Shown here piece after piece: positions 7,338-14,818 of a DNA stretch of 23,878 nt (the stretch's first letter is position 1; the number at the start of each line of letters is the position of its first letter). The notes below the pieces were generated by a model. The model was not told the DNA's origin, ran no database searches, and saw only the letters and a list, made by a program, of their open reading frames with translations. Source of the stretch: Robbsia sp050955065 (GTDB taxonomy: Bacteria > Pseudomonadota > Gammaproteobacteria > Burkholderiales > Burkholderiaceae); NCBI GenBank assembly GCA_050955065.1, contig JBPBQT010000197.1:1-23878 (forward strand), given 5' to 3'. The position numbers and the translations under genes were made by a program.

Positions 7338-8885
7338 ATGTGCGGCATCGTCGGCGTAGTCTCCAAGTCTCCCGTCAACCAGTTGATCTACGATAGCCTG
7401 CTGCTGCTCCAGCATCGCGGTCAGGATGCGGCGGGCATCGCAACGGTCGATGGCCGTAACTTCCACATGTACAAGGCCAACGGCATGGTGCGCGATGTGT
7501 TCCGCACGCGCAACATGCGCAGCCTGCCGGGCACCACCGGGATCGGCCAGGTCCGCTATCCGACGGCCGGTTCGGCAAGCAGCGAAGAGGAGGCGCAGCC
7601 TTTCTACGTGAACGCGCCGTACGGCATCATCCTCGCGCACAACGGCAATGTGACGAACACGGCGCAACTGAAGGACGAGCTGTACCGGATCGACCGCCGG
7701 CACATCAACACCAGTTCCGACACCGAGGTGCTGCTGAACGTGTTCGCGCACGAGTTGCAGTCGGCCAGCCCCGGCTACACGCTGGAGCCGGACGCGCTGT
7801 TCAGCGCGGTGAGCGGCGTGCACCGGCGGGTCAAGGGCTCGTACGCGATCGTCGCGCTGGTGGCCGGTTTCGGCCTGCTCGCGTTTCGCGACCCGTTCGG
7901 CATCCGGCCGCTGTGCATCGGCCGCAACGACGGCCCGAACGGCACCGAATGGATCGTCGCGTCGGAGTCGGTGGCGATCGAGGGCATCGGGTTCGAGTTC
8001 GTGCGCGACGTCGCGCCGGGCGAGGCGGTCTTCATCGACCTGGCCGGCGAATTCCATACGCAGCAATGCGCGGTGGCGCCCAGCCTGAACCCCTGCATCT
8101 TCGAGTACGTCTACCTCGCGCGTCCCGACTCCTGCCTCGACGGCGTGCCGGTCTACAACGCGCGCCTGAAGATGGGCGACTACCTCGCCAGCAAGATCCA
8201 GCGCGAGATGTCGCGCGGCGACATCGACGTGGTCATGCCGATTCCCGATTCGAGCCGCCCGGCGGCGATGCAGGTCGCCAACAAGCTCGGCGTCGAGTAC
8301 CGCGAGGGCTTCTTCAAGAACCGCTATGTGGGCCGGACCTTCATCATGCCGGGCCAGGCGGTGCGCAAGAAGTCGGTGCGCCAGAAGCTCAACGCGATGG
8401 GCATCGAGTTCAAGGGCAAGAACGTGCTGATCGTCGACGATTCGATCGTGCGCGGCACCACCAGCCACGAGATCGTGCAGATGGCGCGCGACGCCGGCGC
8501 GAACAAGGTGATCTTCGCGTCGGCCGCGCCGCCGGTGAAGTTCCCGAACGTGTACGGCATCGACATGCCGACGCGCGGCGAGCTGGTCGCGCACGGCCGT
8601 ACCGACGAGGAGGTTGCGCGGCTGATCGGCGCGGACGGGCTGGTGTACCAGGACGTCGAGGACATGAAGCGCGCGGTGCGCGACATCAACCCGGCGTTGC
8701 GCAGTTTCGATGCGTCGTGCTTCGACGGCTGCTACATCACGGGCGACATCAATTCGGAATACCTGGACGTGCTCGAGCGCGCGCGGCTCGCGCCCAATGC
8801 GCAGCAGGACCGGGACGCGGGCGATGGCGGCAACGATTTCGAGCGCGTGCGCTCGCAACTGCATCTGCAACTCGCCGGAGACTGA
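7338..8885 (+). CDS. purF: Amidophosphoribosyltransferase
   Basis: First committed enzyme of purine synthesis: transfers the amide nitrogen of glutamine to PRPP to make 5-phosphoribosylamine. The start at 7338 gives MCGIVGVV, placing the glutaminase nucleophile at Cys2 after removal of Met1, as the Ntn-hydrolase mechanism requires; the longer open frame upstream would bury it. An AGGGATGG Shine-Dalgarno-like stretch precedes the ATG. The 515-aa product has LQHRGQDAAGI (24-34), AHNGNVTN and the glutaminase fold, then the phosphoribosyltransferase domain with the PRPP-binding motif VLIVDDSIVRGTT at 363-375. The length is normal. It follows cvpA, its usual partner, but a terminator-like hairpin separates them. 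metZ starts 6 bases after the stop. Confidence 0.97.
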   Translation: MCGIVGVVSKSPVNQLIYDSLLLLQHRGQDAAGIATVDGRNFHMYKANGMVRDVFRTRNMRSLPGTTGIGQVRYPTAGSASSEEEAQPFYVNAPYGIILAHNGNVTNTAQLKDELYRIDRRHINTSSDTEVLLNVFAHELQSASPGYTLEPDALFSAVSGVHRRVKGSYAIVALVAGFGLLAFRDPFGIRPLCIGRNDGPNGTEWIVASESVAIEGIGFEFVRDVAPGEAVFIDLAGEFHTQQCAVAPSLNPCIFEYVYLARPDSCLDGVPVYNARLKMGDYLASKIQREMSRGDIDVVMPIPDSSRPAAMQVANKLGVEYREGFFKNRYVGRTFIMPGQAVRKKSVRQKLNAMGIEFKGKNVLIVDDSIVRGTTSHEIVQMARDAGANKVIFASAAPPVKFPNVYGIDMPTRGELVAHGRTDEEVARLIGADGLVYQDVEDMKRAVRDINPALRSFDASCFDGCYITGDINSEYLDVLERARLAPNAQQDRDAGDGGNDFERVRSQLHLQLAGD

Positions 8886-8891
8886 ACGGGC

Positions 8892-10148
8892 ATGAACGAC
8901 GAATCGATCAAGGGCGCCGCGCCGGGCCCGCGCGCCGCGGGCGACGAAGGCGCCGACGCCAGCCTGAATTTCGACACGCTCGCGGTGCGCGCCGGCAGCC
9001 TGCGCACCGAGTTCAACGAACACGCCGAGGCGTTGTTCCTCACGTCGAGCTTCTGCTTCAAGAGCGCCGCCGAGGCCGCGCACCGTTTCAGCAACGCCGA
9101 TGACGGCTTCACCTACTCGCGGGTGACGAACCCGACGGTGACGATGTTCCAGAGCCGGCTGGCCGCGCTCGAGGGCGGGGAAGCCTGCCTGGCGACGTCC
9201 TCGGGCATGAGCGCGATCCTGTCGGTGATGATGTCCGCGCTGCAGGCGGGGGATCACCTGGTCAGCTCGCGCAGCATCTTCGGCTCGACGATGCAGCTGC
9301 TGGCGAACATCCTGGTCAAGTTCGGCATCACGTCGACGTTCGTCGATGCGACCGACCTGCCGGCCTGGCGCGCGGCGGTCCGTCCGGAAACGAAGCTGTT
9401 CTTCCTGGAGACGCCGTCCAATCCGCTGACGGAAGTCGCCGATATCGCGGGCGTGGCCGAGATCGCGCACGCCGCCGGTTTGCTGTTCGTCGTCGACAAC
9501 TGCTTCTGCTCGCCGGCACTGCAACGCCCGCTGTCGCTGGGCGCGGACGTCGTCGTGCATTCGGCGACGAAGTACATCGACGGGCAGGGCCGGGTGCTGG
9601 GCGGCGCGATCGTCGGCTCGCGGGCATTCGTCATCGACAAGGTGTTTCCGTTCGTGCGCAGCGCCGGGCCGACGCTGTCGGCGTTCAACGCATGGGTCCT
9701 GCTGCGCGGGCTGGAGACGCTGAGCCTGCGCATGGAACGGCAGTCGGCAAATGCGCAGGAGATCGCCACGTGGCTGGAAGCGCAGCCGGGCGTGTCGCGG
9801 GTGTTCTATCCGGGCCTGGCGTCGCATCCGCAGCATGACATCGCGATGCGGCAGCAAAGCGCGGGCGGCGCGGTGCTGGCGTTCGAGGTCGCGGGCGCGA
9901 CGCCCGCGCTGCAGCGCGAGAACGCCTGGCGCGTGATCGACGCGACCCGGGTGTGCTCGATCACCGCGAACCTGGGCGACACGCGCACGACGATCACGCA
10001 TCCGGCGAGCACCACGCACGGGCGCGTCACACCCGAGGCGCGCGCCGCGGCCGGCATTTCCGAAGGGCTGATCCGTCTGGCCGTCGGTCTGGAAAATGCC
10101 GGCGACATATGCGCCGATCTGAACCGCGGGCTGTCGGTCGCCGTCTAG
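8892..10148 (+). CDS. metZ: O-succinylhomoserine sulfhydrylase
   Basis: Cys/Met-metabolism PLP enzyme that makes homocysteine directly from O-succinylhomoserine and sulfide, the direct sulfhydrylation route of methionine synthesis. The 418-aa product has the family features: YSRVTNPT at residues 75-82, EGGEACLATSSGMSAI, the aspartate motif VVDNCFCSP and the PLP lysine K227 in HSATKYIDGQGRVLGG. The last motif is characteristic of MetZ rather than of cystathionine gamma-synthase. A GGAG ribosome-binding site lies about 11 bases before the ATG. The gene follows purF by 6 bases, an arrangement I know from Burkholderia and Pseudomonas, so cotranscription is likely. MetB/MetY-type specificity cannot be fully excluded from motifs alone. 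Confidence 0.93.
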   Translation: MNDESIKGAAPGPRAAGDEGADASLNFDTLAVRAGSLRTEFNEHAEALFLTSSFCFKSAAEAAHRFSNADDGFTYSRVTNPTVTMFQSRLAALEGGEACLATSSGMSAILSVMMSALQAGDHLVSSRSIFGSTMQLLANILVKFGITSTFVDATDLPAWRAAVRPETKLFFLETPSNPLTEVADIAGVAEIAHAAGLLFVVDNCFCSPALQRPLSLGADVVVHSATKYIDGQGRVLGGAIVGSRAFVIDKVFPFVRSAGPTLSAFNAWVLLRGLETLSLRMERQSANAQEIATWLEAQPGVSRVFYPGLASHPQHDIAMRQQSAGGAVLAFEVAGATPALQRENAWRVIDATRVCSITANLGDTRTTITHPASTTHGRVTPEARAAAGISEGLIRLAVGLENAGDICADLNRGLSVAV

Positions 10149-10169
10149 GCAGCCTTTCAGACCGCTGCC
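10148..10169. terminator. Weak stem-loop between convergent metZ and a minus-strand gene
   Basis: GGCAGC at 10148-10153 pairs with GCTGCC at 10164-10169 around a 10-base loop. It lies in the 31-base gap between two convergent genes, where a shared terminator would be expected. There is no T tract on either strand, so an intrinsic terminator is doubtful. Confidence 0.25.
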
Positions 10170-10179
10170 CGCGTGATCG

Positions 10180-10602
10180 TCAGTCGAACGCGCAGTGCGC
10201 GGGGTTCTGGCCTTCGCAATGGGTGGTCGTCTTCCACTGATCTCCCGCGGTGGCGACGTGCTTCTTCAGATCGAGCGCGAGCCGGATTTGCGTCGCGGTG
10301 CCTGCCAGGGTGTGCTCGTAGTCGCACATCACCACGGTTTTCGACGCGCCGACGCGGCCGCCCTTGAATCGGGTGTTGCCGGCATTGATCTGGATGGTGT
10401 CGGGGGCCATGGGATCCTCGCCGCTCCAGTGCTGGCCGTTCGCCGCCGGCGCGCCATACGTGACGCCTGGCTTCGCGACGATGTCCTGCACGGCAGGGCA
10501 GGCATAGCGGGTGTGACTCGCCGCAGTTTGCGCGTGAGCTGGCGCGAACGACGCGAGCGTGACGAGCGCAACCGTTGCAGCACTGCCAATGAGACGCATC
10601 AT
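10180..10602 (-). CDS. Small secreted protein with four cysteines (possibly DUF3757-like)
   Basis: The 140-aa product starts with a clear Sec signal peptide (MMRLIGSAATVALVTLASFAPAHA) with predicted cleavage after A24. The mature part has exactly four cysteines (C35, C93, C129, C137), which could form two disulfides in the periplasm or outside the cell. The pattern near the mature N-terminus (CPAVQDIVAKPGVTY ... GQHWSGEDP) reminds me of the DUF3757 family, but this is recollection only; no enzymatic motif is visible. A good AGGA site lies about 10 bases before the first of two adjacent ATG codons. A TTGACA promoter candidate sits just upstream, so the gene is probably a one-gene transcript. 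Function unknown. Confidence 0.75.
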   Translation of the reverse strand: MMRLIGSAATVALVTLASFAPAHAQTAASHTRYACPAVQDIVAKPGVTYGAPAANGQHWSGEDPMAPDTIQINAGNTRFKGGRVGASKTVVMCDYEHTLAGTATQIRLALDLKKHVATAGDQWKTTTHCEGQNPAHCAFD

Positions 10603-10626
10603 AGGTTAGTTTTCCTGATCGAAAGA

Positions 10627-10654
10627 ATTTTCGGAAGTGCCGGACACATGTCAA
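10627..10654 (-). promoter_or_regulatory. Candidate sigma-70 promoter for the small secreted protein
   Basis: On the minus strand a perfect -35 TTGACA (10654-10649) is followed after 16 bases by GAAAAT (10632-10627), a four-of-six match to the -10 consensus. Transcription would begin near 10620, leaving a short leader before the ATG at 10602 that contains the ribosome-binding site. Confidence 0.5.
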
Positions 10655-10790
10655 CCAAGCGCTGGCGGCTGAACACCGTCACACGATAACGGACGGCGCG
10701 CACCGGGCTTCCGGTAATCCGCTGTCGTGTTCCATCGCCCGAATCCGGGACGCGAAAAAGATGAAAAAACATCCGGAAAATAAGATTAGT

Positions 10791-10842
10791 CATGCTTTAT
10801 AAAATATTTGATAGACGGATTATTGCCGTAAAATGAAGCATG
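10791..10842. repeat. Spaced dyad CATGCTTTAT / ATGAAGCATG
   Basis: CATGCTTTAT at 10791-10800 and ATGAAGCATG at 10833-10842 are complementary over 10 positions with one G-T pair, separated by 32 AT-rich bases. It may be a paired operator or a long-loop RNA hairpin; chance is also possible in AT-rich DNA. Confidence 0.35.
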
Positions 10843-10854
10843 TTTTCGGAACCG

Positions 10855-10884
10855 TTGGACAGGATTGTACCAATCGGTTACAAT
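10855..10884 (+). promoter_or_regulatory. Candidate sigma-70 promoter with overlapping operator-like dyad
   Basis: TTGGAC (10855-10860), an 18-base spacer and TACAAT (10879-10884) form a good sigma-70-type promoter reading to the right, toward the osmoprotectant transporter. An imperfect inverted repeat overlaps it: ATTGTACC at 10864-10871 and GGTTACAAT at 10876-10884, one base out of symmetry. A dyad over the spacer and -10 box is what one expects for a repressor site. The regulator is unknown. Confidence 0.5.
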
Positions 10885-10917
10885 TCGTCCCCTACGAACA
10901 GCAATCGTCCAATCGCT

Positions 10918-11124
10918 TCAGCCCGCCAGGGTCGTCATCTGTGCGTGGTGGAACGCTCGCGCAACACGCTTCGCAAGTCGAAGCGCTGCCTTCGAATGCA
11001 TGTCCGAAGGCAATTCAATCGCCGTCTTCAAGACGGTTTCCGTTTCGTCGTGAGCTGGACCGGCGCCCCCGGTGATCGGCTCGCCAGCGGCGAACAGGCT
11101 CGGTAGGGCAGGCTGGTCTGTCAT
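10918..11124 (-). CDS. Doubtful small hypothetical protein
   Basis: From the ATG at 11124 the frame encodes 68 aa (MTDQPALPSLFAAGEPITGG...); an upstream GTG at 11178 would give 86 aa. The predicted product has an Ala/Lys/Arg-rich C-terminal segment (HSKAALRLAKRVARAFHHA) that could be an amphipathic helix. No ribosome-binding site stands out, no family is recognised, and third-position G/C bias is weaker than in neighbouring genes. It would lie inside the presumed leader of the transporter operon, antisense to it. It may be spurious or a gene remnant. Confidence 0.2.
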   Translation of the reverse strand: MTDQPALPSLFAAGEPITGGAGPAHDETETVLKTAIELPSDMHSKAALRLAKRVARAFHHAQMTTLAG

Positions 11125-11211
11125 GCTCGTTTGCCACGCATTGTCAGCGACTCCGGTTCGCCTGGCGCGCTCCGGCACGCCTTCGCCCGGGCTCGCCCAT
11201 TCGGAACAGAA

Positions 11212-11949
11212 ATGGAAAAAAACCTCTCGCGCCAGGCGGGAAACCGCTATCGGCTCGTGCTATCCGTCGCCGCCGTGGCCGTGTTGCTCGCGGCGCTGCT
11301 GGCCTGGGTCGGCCCGGACACGGTGCGCACCTATCACGACGAGTTGTGGTTCGATCTCAACGCGCATCTGTTCCTGGTGGGCTGGTCGATGCTCGCGGCG
11401 GTGGCGACCGGTGTGCCGGCCGGCGTCCTGCTCAGCCGACCGCGTTTCGTGCGCTACGCGGAGCGGTTGATGCAGATCTTCAATGTCGGCAATACGATCC
11501 CGTCGCTCGCCGTCCTGGTGCTCGCGCTCGCCGTGCTGGGCATCGGCAGCGGCCCGGCGATCCTGGCGCTGTGGCTCGCGTCGGTGCTGCCGATCACCCG
11601 CAACACCTACGAAGGGCTGCGCCAGGTGCCGATGGCGATGCGCGAGGCGGCGACCGGCCTGGGCATGACGCGCACGCAGGCGTTGTTTCGGGTGGAGCTG
11701 CCGAACGCGCTGCCGATGCTCATGGGCGGCGTGCGCACCGCGCTCGCGGTGAACGTCGGCACCGCGCCGCTGGCGTTCCTGATCGGCGCCGACAGCCTCG
11801 GCACGCTGATTTTCCCGGGCATCTACCTGAACAATCACGCGCAGCTGCTGCTTGGCGCGGTGTCGACGGCATTGCTCGCGCTGGCCCTCGATCTGCTCGT
11901 GGTCGGCCTCACGCGCCGCGCGCTGGCTCGACGCGGCGGCGCGCGTTGA
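11212..11949 (+). CDS. Osmoprotectant ABC transporter permease (OsmW/YehW-like)
   Basis: Inner-membrane permease of a glycine betaine/choline-type importer. The 245-aa product has an N-terminal membrane segment (about residues 14-34), several further hydrophobic spans and the EAA-type coupling loop (about 144-167, REAATGLGMTRTQALFRVELPNALP without a break) that contacts the ATPase. NTIPSLAVLVLAL and the PITRNTYEGL region are typical of the OpuCB/ProW subfamily. I chose ATG 11212 because the product then begins MEKNLSRQAGNRYR just before the first membrane segment; GGAA lies 5 bases upstream. An in-frame TTG at 11131 is less likely. The binding-protein gene begins 73 bases after the stop. Confidence 0.88.
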   Translation: MEKNLSRQAGNRYRLVLSVAAVAVLLAALLAWVGPDTVRTYHDELWFDLNAHLFLVGWSMLAAVATGVPAGVLLSRPRFVRYAERLMQIFNVGNTIPSLAVLVLALAVLGIGSGPAILALWLASVLPITRNTYEGLRQVPMAMREAATGLGMTRTQALFRVELPNALPMLMGGVRTALAVNVGTAPLAFLIGADSLGTLIFPGIYLNNHAQLLLGAVSTALLALALDLLVVGLTRRALARRGGAR

Positions 11950-12022
11950 CCATGGCGCCGCGCCGCGATGTGTCACGGTGCGCCGCGCCCGATGAACACG
12001 ATGTGATAAGGAAATCGAATCG

Positions 12023-12988
12023 ATGAAGACGTATCCGTCAAGTCCGCGGGCGCTCAAGCGGCGTTCGTGGAAGCCGCCCCTGTCATGGCTGTCCCTTTTC
12101 GTCGCGGCCGCGCTCGCGCTGCCGTTGCACACCGCGCGGGCGGCCGACGACGCCCCGTCGAAAACACCGGTCGTGGTCGGCGGCAAGAATTTCACCGAGC
12201 AGTTGATCCTGTCCTCGATCACCGCGCAGTACCTCGATGCGCTGGGTTACCACGCGGTGCTGAAGAACGGCCTGGGCAGCACGCTGATGCGCGCCGCGCA
12301 GGTCAGCGGCCAGCTCGACGTCGTCTGGGAATACACCGGGACGTCGCTGATCCTCTACAACCACGTCAACGCGCGACTCGACGAGGCCGCCACCTATGCG
12401 CGCGTGAAGACGCTCGACGCGGCGCGCGGGCTGGTGTGGCTCGACGAATCGGGCATCAACAACACCTATGCGGTCGCGATGCCGCGCGCGGCGGCGGGGG
12501 ACCTGCGCACGCTGTCCGATCTCGCCGACCGGATCCGCCAGGATCCGCCGAAGACGCGTCACCTGATGGCGATGGACGCGGAGTTCGCCGGCCGCTCGGA
12601 CGGGCTGCGGCCGTTGCTGAAGCAGTACGGCATCACGCTGCGCCGGCGCGACATCAAGCAGATGGACCCGGGCCTGGTCTATACCGCGCTGAAGAACGGG
12701 CAGGTGACGGCCGGCGTCGTCTACACCACCGATGGCCGCGTGCAGGGCTTCGACCTGCAACTGCTCGACGACGACGCGCATTATTTCCCCGCCTACCGCG
12801 CCACCCCGGTGGTGCGCCAGGCAACCCTCGACGCGCATCCGGCGCTGGCAACGCAGCTCAACGCGCTGGCGGTGAAGCTCGACACGCCGACGATGACCGC
12901 GCTCAACGCCCGGGTCGACATCGAGCAGCAATCGATCGCCCGGGTCGCGCACGACTTCCTGCTCAGGCAGCAGCTGATCCCGCAATGA
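12023..12988 (+). CDS. Osmoprotectant ABC transporter substrate-binding protein (OsmX/OsmF-like)
   Basis: Periplasmic binding protein for a quaternary-amine osmoprotectant such as glycine betaine, choline or a related compound. The 321-aa product has an unusually long Sec signal sequence with predicted cleavage after ARA at residue 40; there is no lipobox cysteine, so it should be soluble in the periplasm. The mature protein begins with the OpuAC-type pattern VVVGGKNFTEQLILSSI, and DVVWEYTGTSL and the later DPGLVYTALKNGQVTAGVVYTTDGR stretch are characteristic of this binding-protein family. An AAGGAAA ribosome-binding site lies about 8 bases before the ATG. Sitting between two permease genes and upstream of the ATPase, it completes a four-gene importer. 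The exact ligand cannot be read from sequence. Confidence 0.9.
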   Translation: MKTYPSSPRALKRRSWKPPLSWLSLFVAAALALPLHTARAADDAPSKTPVVVGGKNFTEQLILSSITAQYLDALGYHAVLKNGLGSTLMRAAQVSGQLDVVWEYTGTSLILYNHVNARLDEAATYARVKTLDAARGLVWLDESGINNTYAVAMPRAAAGDLRTLSDLADRIRQDPPKTRHLMAMDAEFAGRSDGLRPLLKQYGITLRRRDIKQMDPGLVYTALKNGQVTAGVVYTTDGRVQGFDLQLLDDDAHYFPAYRATPVVRQATLDAHPALATQLNALAVKLDTPTMTALNARVDIEQQSIARVAHDFLLRQQLIPQ

Positions 12989-12998
12989 GGACCCTCGC

Positions 12999-13652
12999 AT
13001 GAATCTCGTCGCATATCTTCGCGCCGACTGGCCCGAACTGCTGCGCCTGACGCTGCAGCACATGGAGCTGGTCGGCCTCGCGGTGGGCGCGGCCATCGTC
13101 GTCGGCGTGCCGATCGGCGTCATGATGAGCCGGCACCGCTGGCTGGCCTCGGCGATGCTCGCCGTGGGCACGGTGCTGCAGACGCTGCCGTCGATCGCGC
13201 TGTTCGGCCTGATGATCCCGCTCTTCTCGCTGATCGGCCAGGGCATCGGCACGTTGCCGGCGGTGGTCGCGGTGTTTCTGTACTCGCTGCTGCCGATCAT
13301 GCGCAACACCCATCTGGCGCTCGTCAATGTCGACCCCGGCATCCGCGAGGCCGGCACCGGCATCGGCATGACCTTCGCGCAGCGCCTGCGCTACGTCGAC
13401 CTGCCGCTGGCGGTGCCCGGCATCCTGAGCGGCGTGCGTACCGCGGTGGTGATGAACATCGGCGTGATGACGATCGCCGCGGTGATCGGCGCCGGGGGGC
13501 TGGGCGTGCTGATCCTGCATGCGATCAGCCAGAGCAACATGACCAAGGTCGCCGTGGGCGCGGTACTCGTGAGCGTGCTCGCGATCGTCGTCGACCTGCT
13601 GCTCGCGCGACTGCAACGGGCGTTGACGCCCAAGGGGATACAGCGATCATGA
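12999..13652 (+). CDS. Osmoprotectant ABC transporter permease (OsmY/YehY-like)
   Basis: Second inner-membrane permease of the importer, 217 aa. It has about five to six hydrophobic spans, the typical TLPSIALFGLMIPL stretch near residues 62-75, LLPIMRNTHLAL and an EAA coupling loop at about 117-140 (REAGTGIGMTFAQRLRYVDL). It shares its overall pattern with the first permease but is shorter at the N-terminus; the two probably form a heterodimer. A GAGGA site lies about 9 bases before the ATG and 10 bases separate it from the binding-protein stop. Its own stop overlaps the ATPase ATG by four bases (ATGA), implying coupled translation. Confidence 0.9.
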   Translation: MNLVAYLRADWPELLRLTLQHMELVGLAVGAAIVVGVPIGVMMSRHRWLASAMLAVGTVLQTLPSIALFGLMIPLFSLIGQGIGTLPAVVAVFLYSLLPIMRNTHLALVNVDPGIREAGTGIGMTFAQRLRYVDLPLAVPGILSGVRTAVVMNIGVMTIAAVIGAGGLGVLILHAISQSNMTKVAVGAVLVSVLAIVVDLLLARLQRALTPKGIQRS

Positions 13653-14818
13653 TCGAACTTCAGGGACTGACCAAGACCTTCCGGCAAAAGGACGGCACCG
13701 AGGTGCACGCGGTGAACGCGGTGGACATGAAGGTGGAGGAGGGCGAGATCTGCGTCTTCCTCGGGCCGTCGGGCTGCGGCAAGACGACCACGCTGAAGAT
13801 GATCAACCGCCTGATCACGCCCAGCGGCGGGCGGGTGCTGGTCAACGGCGAGGATACCGCCCAGGTCGACGAAGTGACGCTGCGGCGTCATATCGGCTAT
13901 GTGATCCAGCAGATCGGCCTGTTTCCGAACATGACGATCGAGGAGAACATCACGGTCGTGCCGCGTCTGCTCGGCTGGGACAGGAAGCGCTGCCGGGAGC
14001 GGGCGCGCGAGCTGATGGCCATGGTGGCGCTCGATCCGGACCGCTACCTGACGCGCTATCCGCGCGAACTCTCGGGCGGCCAGCAGCAGCGCATCGGCGT
14101 GATCCGGGCGCTGGCGGCCGATCCGCCGGTGCTGCTGATGGACGAGCCTTTCGGCGCGGTCGACCCGATCAATCGCGAGTCGATCCAGAACGAGTTCTTC
14201 CAGATGCAGCGGCAGTTGAAGAAGACGGTGATCATGGTCAGCCACGACATCGACGAAGCGATCAAGCTGGCGGACAAGGTCGCGGTGTTCCGCGGCGGCC
14301 GGCTGGTGCAGTTCGATCACCCGGATACGTTGCTCGCGCACCCGGCGGACGATTTCGTCAGCGCCTTCACCGGTCAGGACAGCACGCTCAAGCGCTTGCT
14401 GCTGGTGCGCGCCGGCGACGCGGCGACGCCCGCGCGCACGGTGCCGGCGCACACGCCGCTCGCGCAGGCGCTGGCGCTGATGGATGACGTCGACGCGCGC
14501 TATCTGACACTGACCGACGCCGACGCGCGCGCGATCGGCTATCTGCGCCGGCGCGACGCGCGGGCCGCCGACGGCGTGGCGGGCGACTGGCTCAAGCCGT
14601 TCTCGACGACGGCCGCGCCGGACGAGAATCTGCGCGTGGTGCTGTCGCGGATGTACGAGTTCAACGCATCCTGGTTGCCGGTGATCGACGTGGACGGCGC
14701 CTACCTGGGCGAGGTGACGCAGGATTCGATCGCCGAATACCTGAGTTCCGGCCGCTCGCGCGGGCGTCTGCCGAACACGGGTGCGATCGTCAGCCCGGCG
14801 GTGGCGGCTGCGGCGTGA
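13649..14818 (+). CDS. Osmoprotectant ABC transporter ATP-binding protein with CBS-like tail (OsmV/OpuCA-like)
   Basis: Energising ATPase of the importer, 389 aa. Walker A GPSGCGKTT is at residues 39-47, the Q-loop QQIGLFP near 87-93, the ABC signature LSGGQ at 141-145, Walker B VLLMDEP at 161-167 and the switch histidine at H199 in MVSHDIDEA. This set is typical of the OpuCA/ProV branch. The C-terminal part (about 245-375) resembles the paired CBS region that in OpuA-type transporters senses ionic strength or nucleotides; here it is fairly divergent. The gene overlaps the preceding permease by four bases. Its last 29 bases overlap the 3' end of nagA on the opposite strand, so there is no room for a separate terminator. 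Confidence 0.93.
   Translation: MIELQGLTKTFRQKDGTEVHAVNAVDMKVEEGEICVFLGPSGCGKTTTLKMINRLITPSGGRVLVNGEDTAQVDEVTLRRHIGYVIQQIGLFPNMTIEENITVVPRLLGWDRKRCRERARELMAMVALDPDRYLTRYPRELSGGQQQRIGVIRALAADPPVLLMDEPFGAVDPINRESIQNEFFQMQRQLKKTVIMVSHDIDEAIKLADKVAVFRGGRLVQFDHPDTLLAHPADDFVSAFTGQDSTLKRLLLVRAGDAATPARTVPAHTPLAQALALMDDVDARYLTLTDADARAIGYLRRRDARAADGVAGDWLKPFSTTAAPDENLRVVLSRMYEFNASWLPVIDVDGAYLGEVTQDSIAEYLSSGRSRGRLPNTGAIVSPAVAAAA

Larger units (their letters stand above)
10603..11211. other. Intergenic region, AT-richer than its surroundings, no confident gene
   Basis: This 609-base stretch separates the minus-strand secreted protein from the osmoprotectant operon. Its middle (about 10750-10890) is clearly richer in A and T than the rest of the window and carries promoter candidates on both strands and two dyads. 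The right half (10890-11211) is GC-richer again and has short open frames on both strands, none with recognised similarity. If the 10855-10884 promoter serves the transporter operon, the leader RNA would be roughly 320 bases long. Confidence 0.6.

Noticed and set aside
7320..10019. An 899-residue open frame antisense to purF and metZ
   Set aside because: Its Arg/His-rich composition is a by-product of GC-rich codons on the opposite strand; both sense frames encode clear, complete enzymes.
10808..10834. Second plus-strand promoter candidate TTGATA-15-TAAAAT
   Set aside because: The hexamers are reasonable but the 15-base spacer is short. The 10855-10884 candidate is better spaced, so I did not list this one as a feature.
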